From positions 149,812,526 to 149,876,525 of the forward strand of contig NC_083560.1 of the NCBI RefSeq assembly GCF_019925205.1: a stretch of 64,000 bases of DNA, given 5' to 3'. The position numbers and the translations under genes are program-made. The stretch is from Metopolophium dirhodum. Lineage: Eukaryota; Arthropoda; Insecta; Hemiptera; Aphididae. The number at the start of each line of letters is the position of its first letter. The first letter of the stretch is position 1. Of the stretch, positions 14,964-23,052 are shown one piece after another. The notes beneath the pieces are model-generated. The model was not told the DNA's origin, did not search any database, and worked only from the letters and a program-made list of their open reading frames with translations.

Positions 14964-15395
14964 TGACGCGGTCCCGCGTAATAGCTGTTTGAATTCAAAT
15001 ACCCTTTTACGCGGAATGCCGCGCTACGCTTCTCAAACAAACCGCCAATCGACGACGGACGACGCCGGCGCGCGACACCCGCGCTGTGAACCGTCAGCCG
15101 GCCGTTGGGTGAACCGGATTGTCATGTTTTGAGTTTTCACCGACGACCCGCACGAGACGGACACACACGTCCCCGGCCAATCGTCTTTCTTTTTTTTTCT
15201 CTTCTTTTGTCTTCCGTTTGATTTGTTTTTGTTCAGTGACCGACAGGGCCACAAACGTATTTCTTTTTTGTTCATCCGTGAAATAAATTTAACCCTCACA
15301 TCGCAAAATTTGTGTTTTTCTTTTTTTTGTTTTGTCGTGTGAACCTTCTACCTCAACATCACCGCACCCACGTGGCCTTCACTAGGCCCGCATCA
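14964..15395 (+). repeat. 5' LTR of element 1
   Basis: 432 bp, TG...CA. It matches 19284-19715 except for five substitutions. It holds a long pyrimidine tract (about 15183-15220) and an AATAAA polyadenylation signal at 15282-15287, near the 3' end as expected for the R region. I could not place a TATA box with confidence. Confidence 0.95.
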
Positions 15396-15397
15396 AC

Positions 15398-15417
15398 TGG
15401 CTCCCCGTACAGGAATC
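15398..15417 (+). promoter_or_regulatory. Primer binding site, tRNA-Asp type
   Basis: TGGCTCCCCGTACAGGAATC begins two bases after the LTR. The first ten bases, TGG plus CTCCCCG, are complementary to CCA plus the acceptor end of insect tRNA-Asp, as I recall that sequence; further matches follow after a short mismatch. This is where minus-strand DNA synthesis would be primed. Confidence 0.65.
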
Positions 15418-16060
15418 ACCGGTAAGTGAGAACTTATTAACTTACCCCTTACTACCACCATCATATACCCTTCCCGTTGCGCGACTTGGAAAAAAGTCCC
15501 CGACGCGATCCGACAAAAACGTGGTTAGCTGGCGAAAACGGAAAAACCGGCGTTACGTAAGATATTACATAAGGACGTAACGACCAGCCACGCCGCCCGA
15601 TTTACGGACGCACCGACTACACCGCGCGTGACGCTCCAAAGTCCATACACACACGACGTAGGTAGGTAGGAACGCAAGAGTGCGAGAGGGTCACACCACC
15701 ACCGCCCAGCACCACCACCGATAACGTCAACACGCGATTACCTGGGACAGAAATACCACTTAATCGGACTGCCGTCGCCGCCGCCCAAAGCGACAGCCGC
15801 CGTCTTCCCTAATCGCAGTAGTGGGCCGGATAACGCACACACGCGCAGCCGTGACAACACTCTGCGAAAACCGGTTACTGTGATCGCCCGTCAAGCGCAA
15901 TAACAAAACAATAACAACCCACTGACCTACATTCCGTACGCAAATAAACACCGATAAACGGTCAACACAGCTGATCGAAGGAACGCGACGACCGTTCCAC
16001 CGACAACAGCCACATTTTTATATTTTCCCGTAAACAACACCGGAAAAACAACCGGACGTC
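15418..16060 (+). other. Untranslated leader of element 1
   Basis: About 640 bp between the primer site and the first gag ATG. A splice-donor-like CGGTAAGTG lies at about 15420, directly after the primer site. Short open frames on both strands here resemble nothing I know and I treat them as chance in GC-rich DNA. Confidence 0.6.
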
Positions 16061-16351
16061 ATGTCGGGAAAATATATTAATGAGTTGACCGCCGCGGAGT
16101 TGCGCTACGAATGCAGGCAGCGCGAGTTGTCGGATACGGGCGCGAAGGATGATCTTGAAATCCGGTTGATACAACACTTCACGGACCTGAACCTACAGGC
16201 CAATGGAGTCCGGTTTCCGCCTATGGAACCCGCCGGACATACCGGAAACAACCTGACAACAGGTCAAATACTTGACGCCGGACAAAGGGAAAACCAACCG
16301 GTCGAATCATCACCCGCCCAGCCACCGAACACCACCAGGCTATGGACATGA
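16061..16351 (+). CDS. Gag N-terminus with SAP domain (broken gag, frame 1 of 3)
   Basis: The 96-residue frame starts at an ATG in good context. Residues about 6-40 (NELTAAELRYECRQRELSDT followed by GAKDDLEIRLIQHF) fit the SAP fold, a helix-turn-helix module that binds AT-rich DNA in chromatin proteins. It runs off into a stop at 16351, overlapping the next frame by ten bases. Since the downstream frame continues with plausible Gag sequence before its own ATG, I infer that a single-base indel near 16330 split one original gag ORF. Programmed frameshifting is possible but I see no canonical slippery site. A SAP domain at the Gag N-terminus is unusual; element 2 has one too. Confidence 0.75.
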   Translation: MSGKYINELTAAELRYECRQRELSDTGAKDDLEIRLIQHFTDLNLQANGVRFPPMEPAGHTGNNLTTGQILDAGQRENQPVESSPAQPPNTTRLWT

Positions 16352-16863
16352 TTCAAGCGAGTCGTTCCATAATTAAGGAGGTACGGCAAGCGGCGGAAAA
16401 CTCGGCGCATGGGCACAGTCTGGAATCGCGACTGACCATGCTCGAGGACTGCATGGCCCGCTTTGGCGACGACCAACGCCGCATTGCAGAAACAATGCGA
16501 CGCCTAGAAATGGGTATGGCACGCCAAGCACCGGAACACCAACTGGAAGGGACAGCACCGACCCGCCCCCACCACAATGTGTCATCGAACAACACGGAAT
16601 ACGGTACGAGGTACTCCGCGGCACGCGAACCGCCGTCCGCGGGTAACCAGCACGCCGAACGTTCGGTACGTTTCGATGACACGCCAAATTTATACCATGC
16701 CCCCTCCTCCACACACACCTATGCGTCACAACAATCGACGCTGATACCATACGACGACGTATGTGCAGCGAAACATTCGCTGCCGGAGTTCCTCGGAACA
16801 ACCCTGAGGACCCGGTACGATTCATACACAAGGCGGAATCGATATTGTACCAAACGCGTATAG
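16342..16863 (+). CDS. Gag middle region, putative coiled coil (broken gag, frame 2 of 3)
   Basis: This 173-residue frame covers the linker between the SAP domain and the capsid-like Gag core. Residues about 1-55 (KEVRQAAENSAHGHSLESRL, MLEDCMARF, DDQRRIAETMRRLEMGMARQ) have the heptad look of a coiled coil. A Ser/Asn/Thr-rich linker follows, ending in CAAKHSLPEF, the usual lead-in to a retrotransposon Gag core. From about 16795 the meaning passes to the next frame (GTTLRTRY here; NNPEDPVRFIHKAE there), so a one-base indel separates this piece from the core. The last ~20 residues of this frame are therefore out of frame and not real. Confidence 0.65.
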   Translation: MDMIQASRSIIKEVRQAAENSAHGHSLESRLTMLEDCMARFGDDQRRIAETMRRLEMGMARQAPEHQLEGTAPTRPHHNVSSNNTEYGTRYSAAREPPSAGNQHAERSVRFDDTPNLYHAPSSTHTYASQQSTLIPYDDVCAAKHSLPEFLGTTLRTRYDSYTRRNRYCTKRV

Positions 16864-17447
16864 ATAGGTCGGCCTGGACTAATATTGTCACGCAGCAGCT
16901 GAAGGGTGCAGCCAGTACATGGTGGAACACCATCAGACTACTGGACCTCACCTGGGATGAGTTCCGCGCCGAATTTTTAGAAAAATTCGACAACGTGGAA
17001 ATACAATCACGACTGCGGGCCGAGATAGTATCCGTCCGACAAACACAAACGCAATCGCTTACGGAGTTCGTGACACAAAAAAACCAACTCGCGCGCCGCG
17101 TCAATACCGGGCTATCTGAAACACAGCTAGTCGGTACGATAGCCGGTCTAACGCGCAACGAATACCGCACGCATATCCGATTGCAGAGACCAGTGACTTT
17201 CGGAGACCTCCGCCGGGTCGCTGGAATCCTGGAATACACACCAGACGAAACGCCCACACAACAGCAGCCGAAACCGGCGTACAAATCACATTCCCAAACC
17301 CACCCGCCCCAACCGAAGCTGCAACCGCGTACACGGGACGGTACTGCAGGTAAAACGCAACCGCCCAACCCGTGCAGGTACTGTGGAGGTCCTCACTGGA
17401 ACAGTGACTGCCCCGGGAACACGCCGCGTTCGGGAAACGGGAAATGA
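16761..17447 (+). CDS. Gag core and zinc knuckle of element 1 (frame 3 of 3)
   Basis: Retrotransposon Gag core. The convincing homology starts about residue 14 (NNPEDPVRFIHKAESILYQT) and includes AASTWWNTIRLLDLTWDEF and AEFLEKFDN, the W-rich helices typical of Ty3/Gypsy capsid. Near the C-terminus a single zinc knuckle, CRYCGGPHWNSDC, has spacing CX2CX3HX4C, one residue shorter than the classical knuckle. The protein would assemble particles and package RNA. The first residues come from the wrong frame, because the true N-terminus lies in the two upstream frames. The ORF ends with TGA at 17445-17447 before an (AC)9 run and the pol frame. Confidence 0.85.
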   Translation: MCSETFAAGVPRNNPEDPVRFIHKAESILYQTRIDRSAWTNIVTQQLKGAASTWWNTIRLLDLTWDEFRAEFLEKFDNVEIQSRLRAEIVSVRQTQTQSLTEFVTQKNQLARRVNTGLSETQLVGTIAGLTRNEYRTHIRLQRPVTFGDLRRVAGILEYTPDETPTQQQPKPAYKSHSQTHPPQPKLQPRTRDGTAGKTQPPNPCRYCGGPHWNSDCPGNTPRSGNGK

Positions 17448-17480
17448 GTCGACGGACAATTGTCCACGCCGCCGCCTCAA

Positions 17481-17498
17481 ACACACACACACACACAC
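17481..17498. repeat. (AC)9 microsatellite
   Basis: A dinucleotide run between gag and pol, followed by further CCACACAC-rich sequence. Slippage here could change the relative gag/pol frame. Confidence 0.8.
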
Positions 17499-17621
17499 AA
17501 CCACGCCACCACACACAACGCTCGGCAATACAGACGGGGATATAACTATCAAACGCGCATCGATAAACTCGGCGTCATCAGATATATCACCCATCAAAAA
17601 CATTAAAATTCCGTTAAGTAG

Positions 17622-18548
17622 CAGGTCATCATCACCACACACAACGACCCCTACTACGGAATTAACACGTACTCATACGGTACAACCTATAGCACAGAGG
17701 TAACCGAAACGGATGCTCTGGTAATGGCGGTGCAAACCGCTCCCCATAGTACCGATAACGCGGTTAAGAACCAGTTACCCAGCTATGCATCACAACCACC
17801 GTCGAATAACGCTAAACGTGTATGCCCCGACAAAATTCCGACCCCCGCGGTCGAACTCGAATTTAGGTCAGGCCCCGTAACAGCACTACTCGACTCACAA
17901 GCACAAAAATCGTATGTAAGCCCGAACATAGCACATAAATATGGCACACCCCCACACGGACAACCAACTCAGGTACGAATGGCGGACGGACATACCACCA
18001 CGACAAGTGGTACCTCCACATTCGTAGCCAGAATCGGAGACCTCACGGTCACCTTCAACGCAGCCATTCTGGAAAATTTGTACTGCGATATGCTCCTAGG
18101 TCACGACTTTCTCGTACAAAACGAAGTCACCTGGGACTACACAACGAGCACTATCCATTTAGGTTCGGATAGGAGAACAACAGCGTGCTGGAAAGGGCGG
18201 ACACCCACCCCAACCCCAGCACTAGATGTCGACAAATTAACAATAAACGGTGACCACCACACACGCGCGAAACTCGCCGAAGTAGTACACAACTACCCGG
18301 ACGTATACAACAGTAGGGTAGGACGCACCAGGTTAATTGAACACGACATCCTCCTCAAAAACCAAACACCCATAGCACTCAAACCATATCCCTACCCACC
18401 GGTAAAACAGGCCACAATCGACACCATGATACGGGACATGGAAGAGCAGAGACTGGTAGAACAGAGCACATCCCCGTGGGCCGCACCCATCGTCCTAGCC
18501 AAAAAGGGCGACGAGCGGCGAACCCGCAACCGCAATGCGGCTCAATAG
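17622..18548 (+). CDS. Protease and truncated start of reverse transcriptase, element 1
   Basis: The frame is open from just after a TAG at 17619; the first ATG is at 17724. The retropepsin-like domain spans the ELEFRSGPVTALLD region through CDMLLGHDFLVQNEVTWDY. The catalytic Asp is present but the usual D-T/S-G-A reads DSQA, so the glycine after the catalytic pair is replaced and activity is doubtful. The RT linker follows (LIEHDILLKNQTPIALKPYP, then MIRDMEEQRLVEQSTSPWAA and PIVLAKKGDE), matching the start of Gypsy RT. After KKGDE the frame diverges and stops at 18548. The rest of RT, RNase H and integrase have been removed by an internal deletion with its left breakpoint near 18515-18530. 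Confidence 0.82.
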   Translation, partial: QVIITTHNDPYYGINTYSYGTTYSTEVTETDALVMAVQTAPHSTDNAVKNQLPSYASQPPSNNAKRVCPDKIPTPAVELEFRSGPVTALLDSQAQKSYVSPNIAHKYGTPPHGQPTQVRMADGHTTTTSGTSTFVARIGDLTVTFNAAILENLYCDMLLGHDFLVQNEVTWDYTTSTIHLGSDRRTTACWKGRTPTPTPALDVDKLTINGDHHTRAKLAEVVHNYPDVYNSRVGRTRLIEHDILLKNQTPIALKPYPYPPVKQATIDTMIRDMEEQRLVEQSTSPWAAPIVLAKKGDERRTRNRNAAQ

Positions 18549-19137
18549 GTCGCGCAGCCCCAGACGGGTGACCCGACCGACGGCCACGGCACGACCGGCG
18601 ATCCGAACACGACCGGCGCCACCAACGACAACAAGTCGGGCGCCTGCGAGACTGCCACCCCACCCACTGATGAAGAGCCCGGTACCAGCGCCAAGGACGT
18701 CGACCATCCCGCCATCAGGAACGCCCGTCAACCCGCTGCCAATAATTGACACCACCACCGACACAACACCACCGGCCTCACTCAACGCCCGCCAGCGCCG
18801 GAACAAACAGCGGATGCGGGAATACAAGGCGAAGCAGACGTCCCAGCAACACCGCCTGGAAAAACCGGCGCCAACAACAGCCCCCGTCCCGCCACAGCCA
18901 GAGCCTGCGACACCAGACCTCACCATGGTCACAGTACCGGAAATGACCAACACTTCCGGAGCAACCGGAACCGCGGAAAAACTAACAGCCGCGAACCCTC
19001 AAACCGCAAATATGGAAATATCCCCGGAAGAGGAGGCGGACCTGTTAGGTGAGACGGACGCAGGCATGGCTGGAACTGAAGACATGGAGGTCAGCCTCAT
19101 GTACTTCAGTCCCCCCACGTCCCCCCAACATGCCTAG
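18535..19137 (+). CDS. Pro/Thr-rich ORF at the 3' end of element 1
   Basis: A 200-residue open frame with an ATG start, beginning inside the end of the truncated pol frame and ending 146 bases before the 3' LTR. It is rich in Pro, Thr, Ala and Arg, with a basic stretch (NARQRRNKQRMREYKAKQ) near the middle and an acidic tail (SPEEEADLLGETDAG). I recognise no family. The likeliest reading is the tail of the original pol product, joined to the RT start by the internal deletion; the basic stretch would suit an integrase tail. A chance ORF in GC-rich DNA cannot be excluded. Confidence 0.45.
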   Translation: MRLNRSRSPRRVTRPTATARPAIRTRPAPPTTTSRAPARLPPHPLMKSPVPAPRTSTIPPSGTPVNPLPIIDTTTDTTPPASLNARQRRNKQRMREYKAKQTSQQHRLEKPAPTTAPVPPQPEPATPDLTMVTVPEMTNTSGATGTAEKLTAANPQTANMEISPEEEADLLGETDAGMAGTEDMEVSLMYFSPPTSPQHA

Positions 19138-19264
19138 ACACCACCAGGGCCACGCCCGCTGAACACAGCTGGAAAAGCGTTCCCACGGACAGGTGTCTAC
19201 CACAACCACCCTCCACACACACCCTTTGACGACACCGGCAACGGCCGGAACACCACCGCCGTTG

Positions 19265-19283
19265 GCGGTTTGGGGGGGGAGTA
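19265..19283 (+). promoter_or_regulatory. Polypurine tract, element 1
   Basis: A run of eight or nine G followed by A, then GTA, lies directly before the 3' LTR (19284). This is the expected site and composition for plus-strand DNA priming. Confidence 0.75.
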
Positions 19284-19715
19284 TGACGCGGTCCCGCGTA
19301 ATAGCTGTTTGAATTCAAATAGCCTTTTACGCAGAATGCCGCGCTACGCTTCTCAAACAAACCGCCAATCGACGACGGACGACGCCGGCGCGCGACACCC
19401 GCGCTGTGAACCGTCAGCCGGCCGTTGGGTGAACCGGATTGTCATGTTATGAGTTTTCACCGACGACCCGCACGAGACGGACACACACGTCCCCGGCCAA
19501 TCGTCTTTCTTTTTTTTTCTCTTCTTTTGTCTTCCGTTTGATTTGTTTTTGTTCAGTGACCGACAGGGCCACAAACGCATTTCTTTTTTGTTCATCCGTG
19601 AAATAAATTTAACCCTCACATCGCAAAATTTGTGTTTTTCTTTTTTTTGTTTTGTCGTGTGAACCTTCTACCTCAACATCACCGCACCCACGCGGCCTTC
19701 ACTAGGCCCGCATCA
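19284..19715 (+). repeat. 3' LTR of element 1
   Basis: 432 bp, TG...CA, AATAAA at 19602-19607. Five substitutions against the 5' LTR (for example CGTAT versus CGCAT in the second half) give about 1.2% divergence, so the insertion is fairly recent. Confidence 0.95.
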
Positions 19716-19930
19716 CATTTTACATTAGTGGTCTTTCTTTCTGAATTGCAGGTGGAGAATCCGCTGAGCGTTTCCGGAACCGCAAACGATATTTTTCGTT
19801 AAACGTTCAAGCATATCGCAATGCTAATTTGGAAATAATTGATGTTGTTGCAAATGCAAATGAAATTTCAACAATAATCAGACATTTTCATAATTTATTT
19901 GTTTATTTATTATAATTTATAATTTATTAT
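19716..19930 (+). pseudogene. PIF/Harbinger transposase fragment, copy 1 (3' part)
   Basis: Continuation of the fragment interrupted at 14963. The intron ends with TTGCAG at 19751 and exon 2 starts at 19752. It encodes a GGESAERFRNRK motif, as in HARBI1-family transposases, then SLNVQAYRNANLEIIDVVAN, after which homology decays. This copy keeps the full GAATCCGCTGAGCG segment in exon 2. Satellite resumes at about 19930. Confidence 0.85.
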
Positions 19931-22421
19931 AATATATTAACATTGTTCATTGATAGGGTACATCTTTTCAAATTAATAAAAAACATAATTTGTTGACGAA
20001 TAAAATTTTAGTCAATTGCAAATACACTTATCCACTATAAATAAACTAGGTTTTCAGAAAACTAGGGTTTAAAACCCAATAATTACGCTTATATAAAAAT
20101 TTCTTAGCGTTGGGGTACATCTTTTCAAATTAATAAAAAACATAATTTGTTGATGAATAAAATTTTAGTCAATTGAAAATACACTTATCAACTACAAAGA
20201 AACTAGGTTTTCAGAAATCTAGAGTTTCAAACCCAATAATTACGCTTATATGAAAATTTATTTGCGTTAGGGTACATCTTTTCAAATTAATAAAAAACAT
20301 AATTTGTTGATGAATTAAATTTTAGTCAATTGCAAATACACTTATCCACTATAAATAAACTAGGTTTTCAGAAAACTAGAGTTTAAAACACAATAATTGC
20401 GCAAATATTAACATTTTTTAGTGTTGGGGTACAGCATTTCAAATTAAAAAAAAACATAATTTGTTGATGAATAAAACTTTAGTCAATTGTAAATACATTA
20501 GTCAGCTATAGGTAGATGAGTAGAAGGCAAAACTAGAATTTAGAACTCAATTATTACGTTTATATTGACATTCTTCATTGATAGGGTAAATCTTTTCAAA
20601 TTAATAAAAAACAAAATTTGTAGATGAATTAAATTTTAGTCAATTGCAAATACACTTATCCACTGTAAATAAACTAGGTTTTCAGAAAACTATAGTTTAA
20701 ACCCAATAATTACCCTTATATGAAAATTTCTTAGCGTTGGGGTACATCTTTTCAAATTAATAAAAAACATAATTTGTTGATGAATACAATTTTATTCAAT
20801 TGCAAATACACTTATCAACTATAATGAAACTAGGTTTTCAAAAAACTAGAGTATAAAACCAAATATTTACGCTTATATGAACATTTTTTAGCGTTGGGGT
20901 AAAACTAGAATTTAGAACTCAATTATTACGTTTATATTAACATTGTTCATTGATAGGGCACATCTTTTCAAATTAATAAAAAACATAATTTGTTGTTGAA
21001 TAAGACTTAAGTCAATTGCTAATACATTAGTCACCTATAGATGGATTAGTAGAAGAAATAACTAGAATTTAGAACTCAATTATTACCTTTATATTAACAT
21101 TATTCATTGATAGGGTACATCTTTTCAAATTAATAAAAACATAATTTGTTGATGAATAAAATTTTAGTCAATTGCAAATACACTTATCCACTATAAATAA
21201 ACTAGGTTTTCAGGAAACTAGAGTTTAAAACCCAATAATTACGCTTATATGAAAATTTCTTAGCGTTGGGGTACATCTTTTCAAATTAATAAAAACCATA
21301 ATTTGTTGATGAATAAAATTTTAGTCAATTGCTAATACATTAGTCAGCTATAGATAGATGAGTAGAAGAAATAACTAGAATTTAGAACTCAATAATTACG
21401 TTTATATTAACATTGTTCATTGATAGGGTACATCTTTTCAAATTAAGAAAAATTTAATTTGTTGATAAATTAAATTTTATTCAATTGCAAATACACTTAT
21501 CCACTATAAAGAAACTATGTTTTCAGAAAACTAGAGGTTTAAAACCCAATAATTACGCTTATATGAACATTTTTTAGTGTTGGGGTACATCTTTTCAAAT
21601 TAATAAAAAACATAATTTGTTGATGAATAAAACTTTAGTCAATTGTAAATACATTAGTCAGCTATAGATAGATGAGTAGAAGGCAAAACTATAATTTAGA
21701 ACTCAATTATTACGTTTATAATGACATTGTTCATTGATAGGGTAAATCGTTTCAAATTAATTAAAAACGAAATTTGTAGATGAATACAATTTTAGTCAAT
21801 TGCAAATACACTTATCACCTATAGATAGATTAGTAGAAGAAATAACTAGAATTTAGAACTCAATAATTACGTTTATATTAACATTGTTCATTGATATGGT
21901 ACATCTTTTCAAATTAATAAAAAACATAATTTGTTGATGAATAAAACTTTAGTCAATTGTAAATACATTGGTCACCTATAAATAGATTAGTAGAAGGAAT
22001 AACTAGAATTTAGAACACAATAATTACGTTTATATTAACATTGTTCATTGAAAGGGTAAATCTTTTCAAATTAATAAAAAACATAATTTGTTGATGAATA
22101 AGACTTAAGTCAACTGCTAATACATTAGTCACCTATAGATAGATTAGTAGAAGAAATAACTAGAATTAAGAACTCAATAATTACGTATATATTAACATTG
22201 TTCATTGATTGGGTACATCTTTTCAAATTAAGAAAAATTTAATTTGTTGATAAATTAAATTTTAGTCAATTGCAAAAACACTTATCCACTATAAAGAAAC
22301 TATGTTTTCAGAAAACTAGAGTATACAACCCAATAATTACGCTTATATGAACATTTTATAGCGTTGGGGTACAGCATTTCAAATTAATAAAAAACATAAT
22401 TTGTTGATGAATAAAATTTTA
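19931..22421. repeat. Satellite block between Harbinger copies 1 and 2
   Basis: About 157-bp monomers in the same orientation as the left array. This block contains a class B monomer with the rare 'attattcattgatagg' and a following 'caggaaactagag' monomer (about 21040-21240). The same pair recurs in the blocks at 37653-40827 and 41459-44377 but not in the four central blocks. T at 21801 and T at 21897 are the first members of the alternating variant series described for the 3,650-bp units. Confidence 0.92.
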
Positions 22422-23052
22422 GAGAAATAACTGTATATGCCCGATTAACCAGTTATTATGCACTCTACGATTTTATGCCACTGGATGCTTTCAAACCACT
22501 GCAGGGGATCTGTGTGGCTTTAGTTCTTCAACAGTAAATCGGATAGTGCATAAAGTTAGTTGTACTATTGCGTCCTTGCGTAGTCAATATATTAAATTTC
22601 CTGGAACACCAGAGGAAATAAGACGGAACGAGTTAAATTTTTACAGAAGAGCCAAGTTCCCAAGAGTCATCGGTGCTATTGACTGTACCCATGTGAAGTT
22701 GTGGCAATCACCAGGTATTTACAAAAATAATTAATACTTAAACCTGTTTTTCTTATTACTAGGTACAAGTTATTACACCCGTAGACACAATTTTCTAACA
22801 ATATAAATGTAATTAATTTATTTTTATTTTTACAATAATAGTTACATTTTACATTAGTGGTCTTTCTTTCTGAATTGCAGGTGGAGAATCTCTTCCGGAA
22901 CCGCAAAGGATATTTTTCGTTAAACGTTCAAGCATATCGCAATGCTAATTTGGAAATAATTGATGTTGTTGCAAATGCAAATGAAATTTCAACAATAATC
23001 AGACATTTTCATAATTTATTTGTTTATTTATTATAATTTATAATTTATTATA
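22422..23052 (+). pseudogene. PIF/Harbinger transposase fragment, copy 2 (reference description)
   Basis: Best described copy of the repeated fragment. Exon 1 (to 22714) is open from the left junction and encodes the region before and around the first catalytic Asp: LRFYATGCFQTTAGDLCGF, STVNRIVHKVSCTIASLRSQ, GAIDCTHVKLWQSP. The intron is 22715-22880 (166 bp, GTATTT...TTGCAG). Exon 2 would give GGE then RNRKGYFSLNVQ-type sequence, but this copy has lost 8 bp ('gagaatctcttccgg' instead of 'gagaatccgctgagcgtttc'), shifting the frame. The second Asp (HDS region) and the Glu are absent. Full HARBI1-type transposases are about 350-400 residues; this retains roughly a third. Left junction is at 'attttag|agaaat', right junction at 'tatatt|aacattgttc'. 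Confidence 0.9.

Larger units (their letters stand above)
14964..19715 (+). mobile_element. LTR retrotransposon 1 (Ty3/Gypsy-type, GC-rich, RT/RH/IN deleted)
   Basis: Complete LTR-to-LTR element of 4,752 bp. LTRs are 432 bp each, start TG and end CA, and differ at 5 positions (about 1.2%). The target duplication is CATT (14960-14963 and 19716-19719); uninterrupted Harbinger copies read 'gttacattttacattag' there, confirming the empty site. Order: LTR, tRNA-Asp-type primer site, leader, SAP-domain gag in three frames, zinc knuckle, protease, start of RT, a Pro/Thr-rich ORF, G-rich polypurine tract, LTR. RT catalytic motifs, RNase H and integrase are missing, so it is non-autonomous. Its GC-rich, CpG-rich sequence contrasts sharply with the AT-rich surroundings. 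Confidence 0.93.

Noticed and set aside
15033..15299. 88-residue minus-strand frame present in both LTRs of element 1
   Set aside because: It is identical in both only because the LTRs are; Lys-rich low complexity from the pyrimidine tract.
16373..17368. 331-residue minus-strand frame opposite gag of element 1
   Set aside because: Low-complexity Cys/Val/Arg-rich antisense of a GC-rich gag; no domain visible.
22546..22734. 62-residue open frames repeated at 14661, 22546, 26196, 29846 and further as independent small genes
   Set aside because: They start at a GTG in the middle of a transposase exon and end by reading into the intron. They are parts of the Harbinger fragment.
22676..22906. 76-79-residue minus-strand frames over the same fragments
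   Set aside because: Antisense to the transposase exon and intron; they recur only because the fragment recurs.
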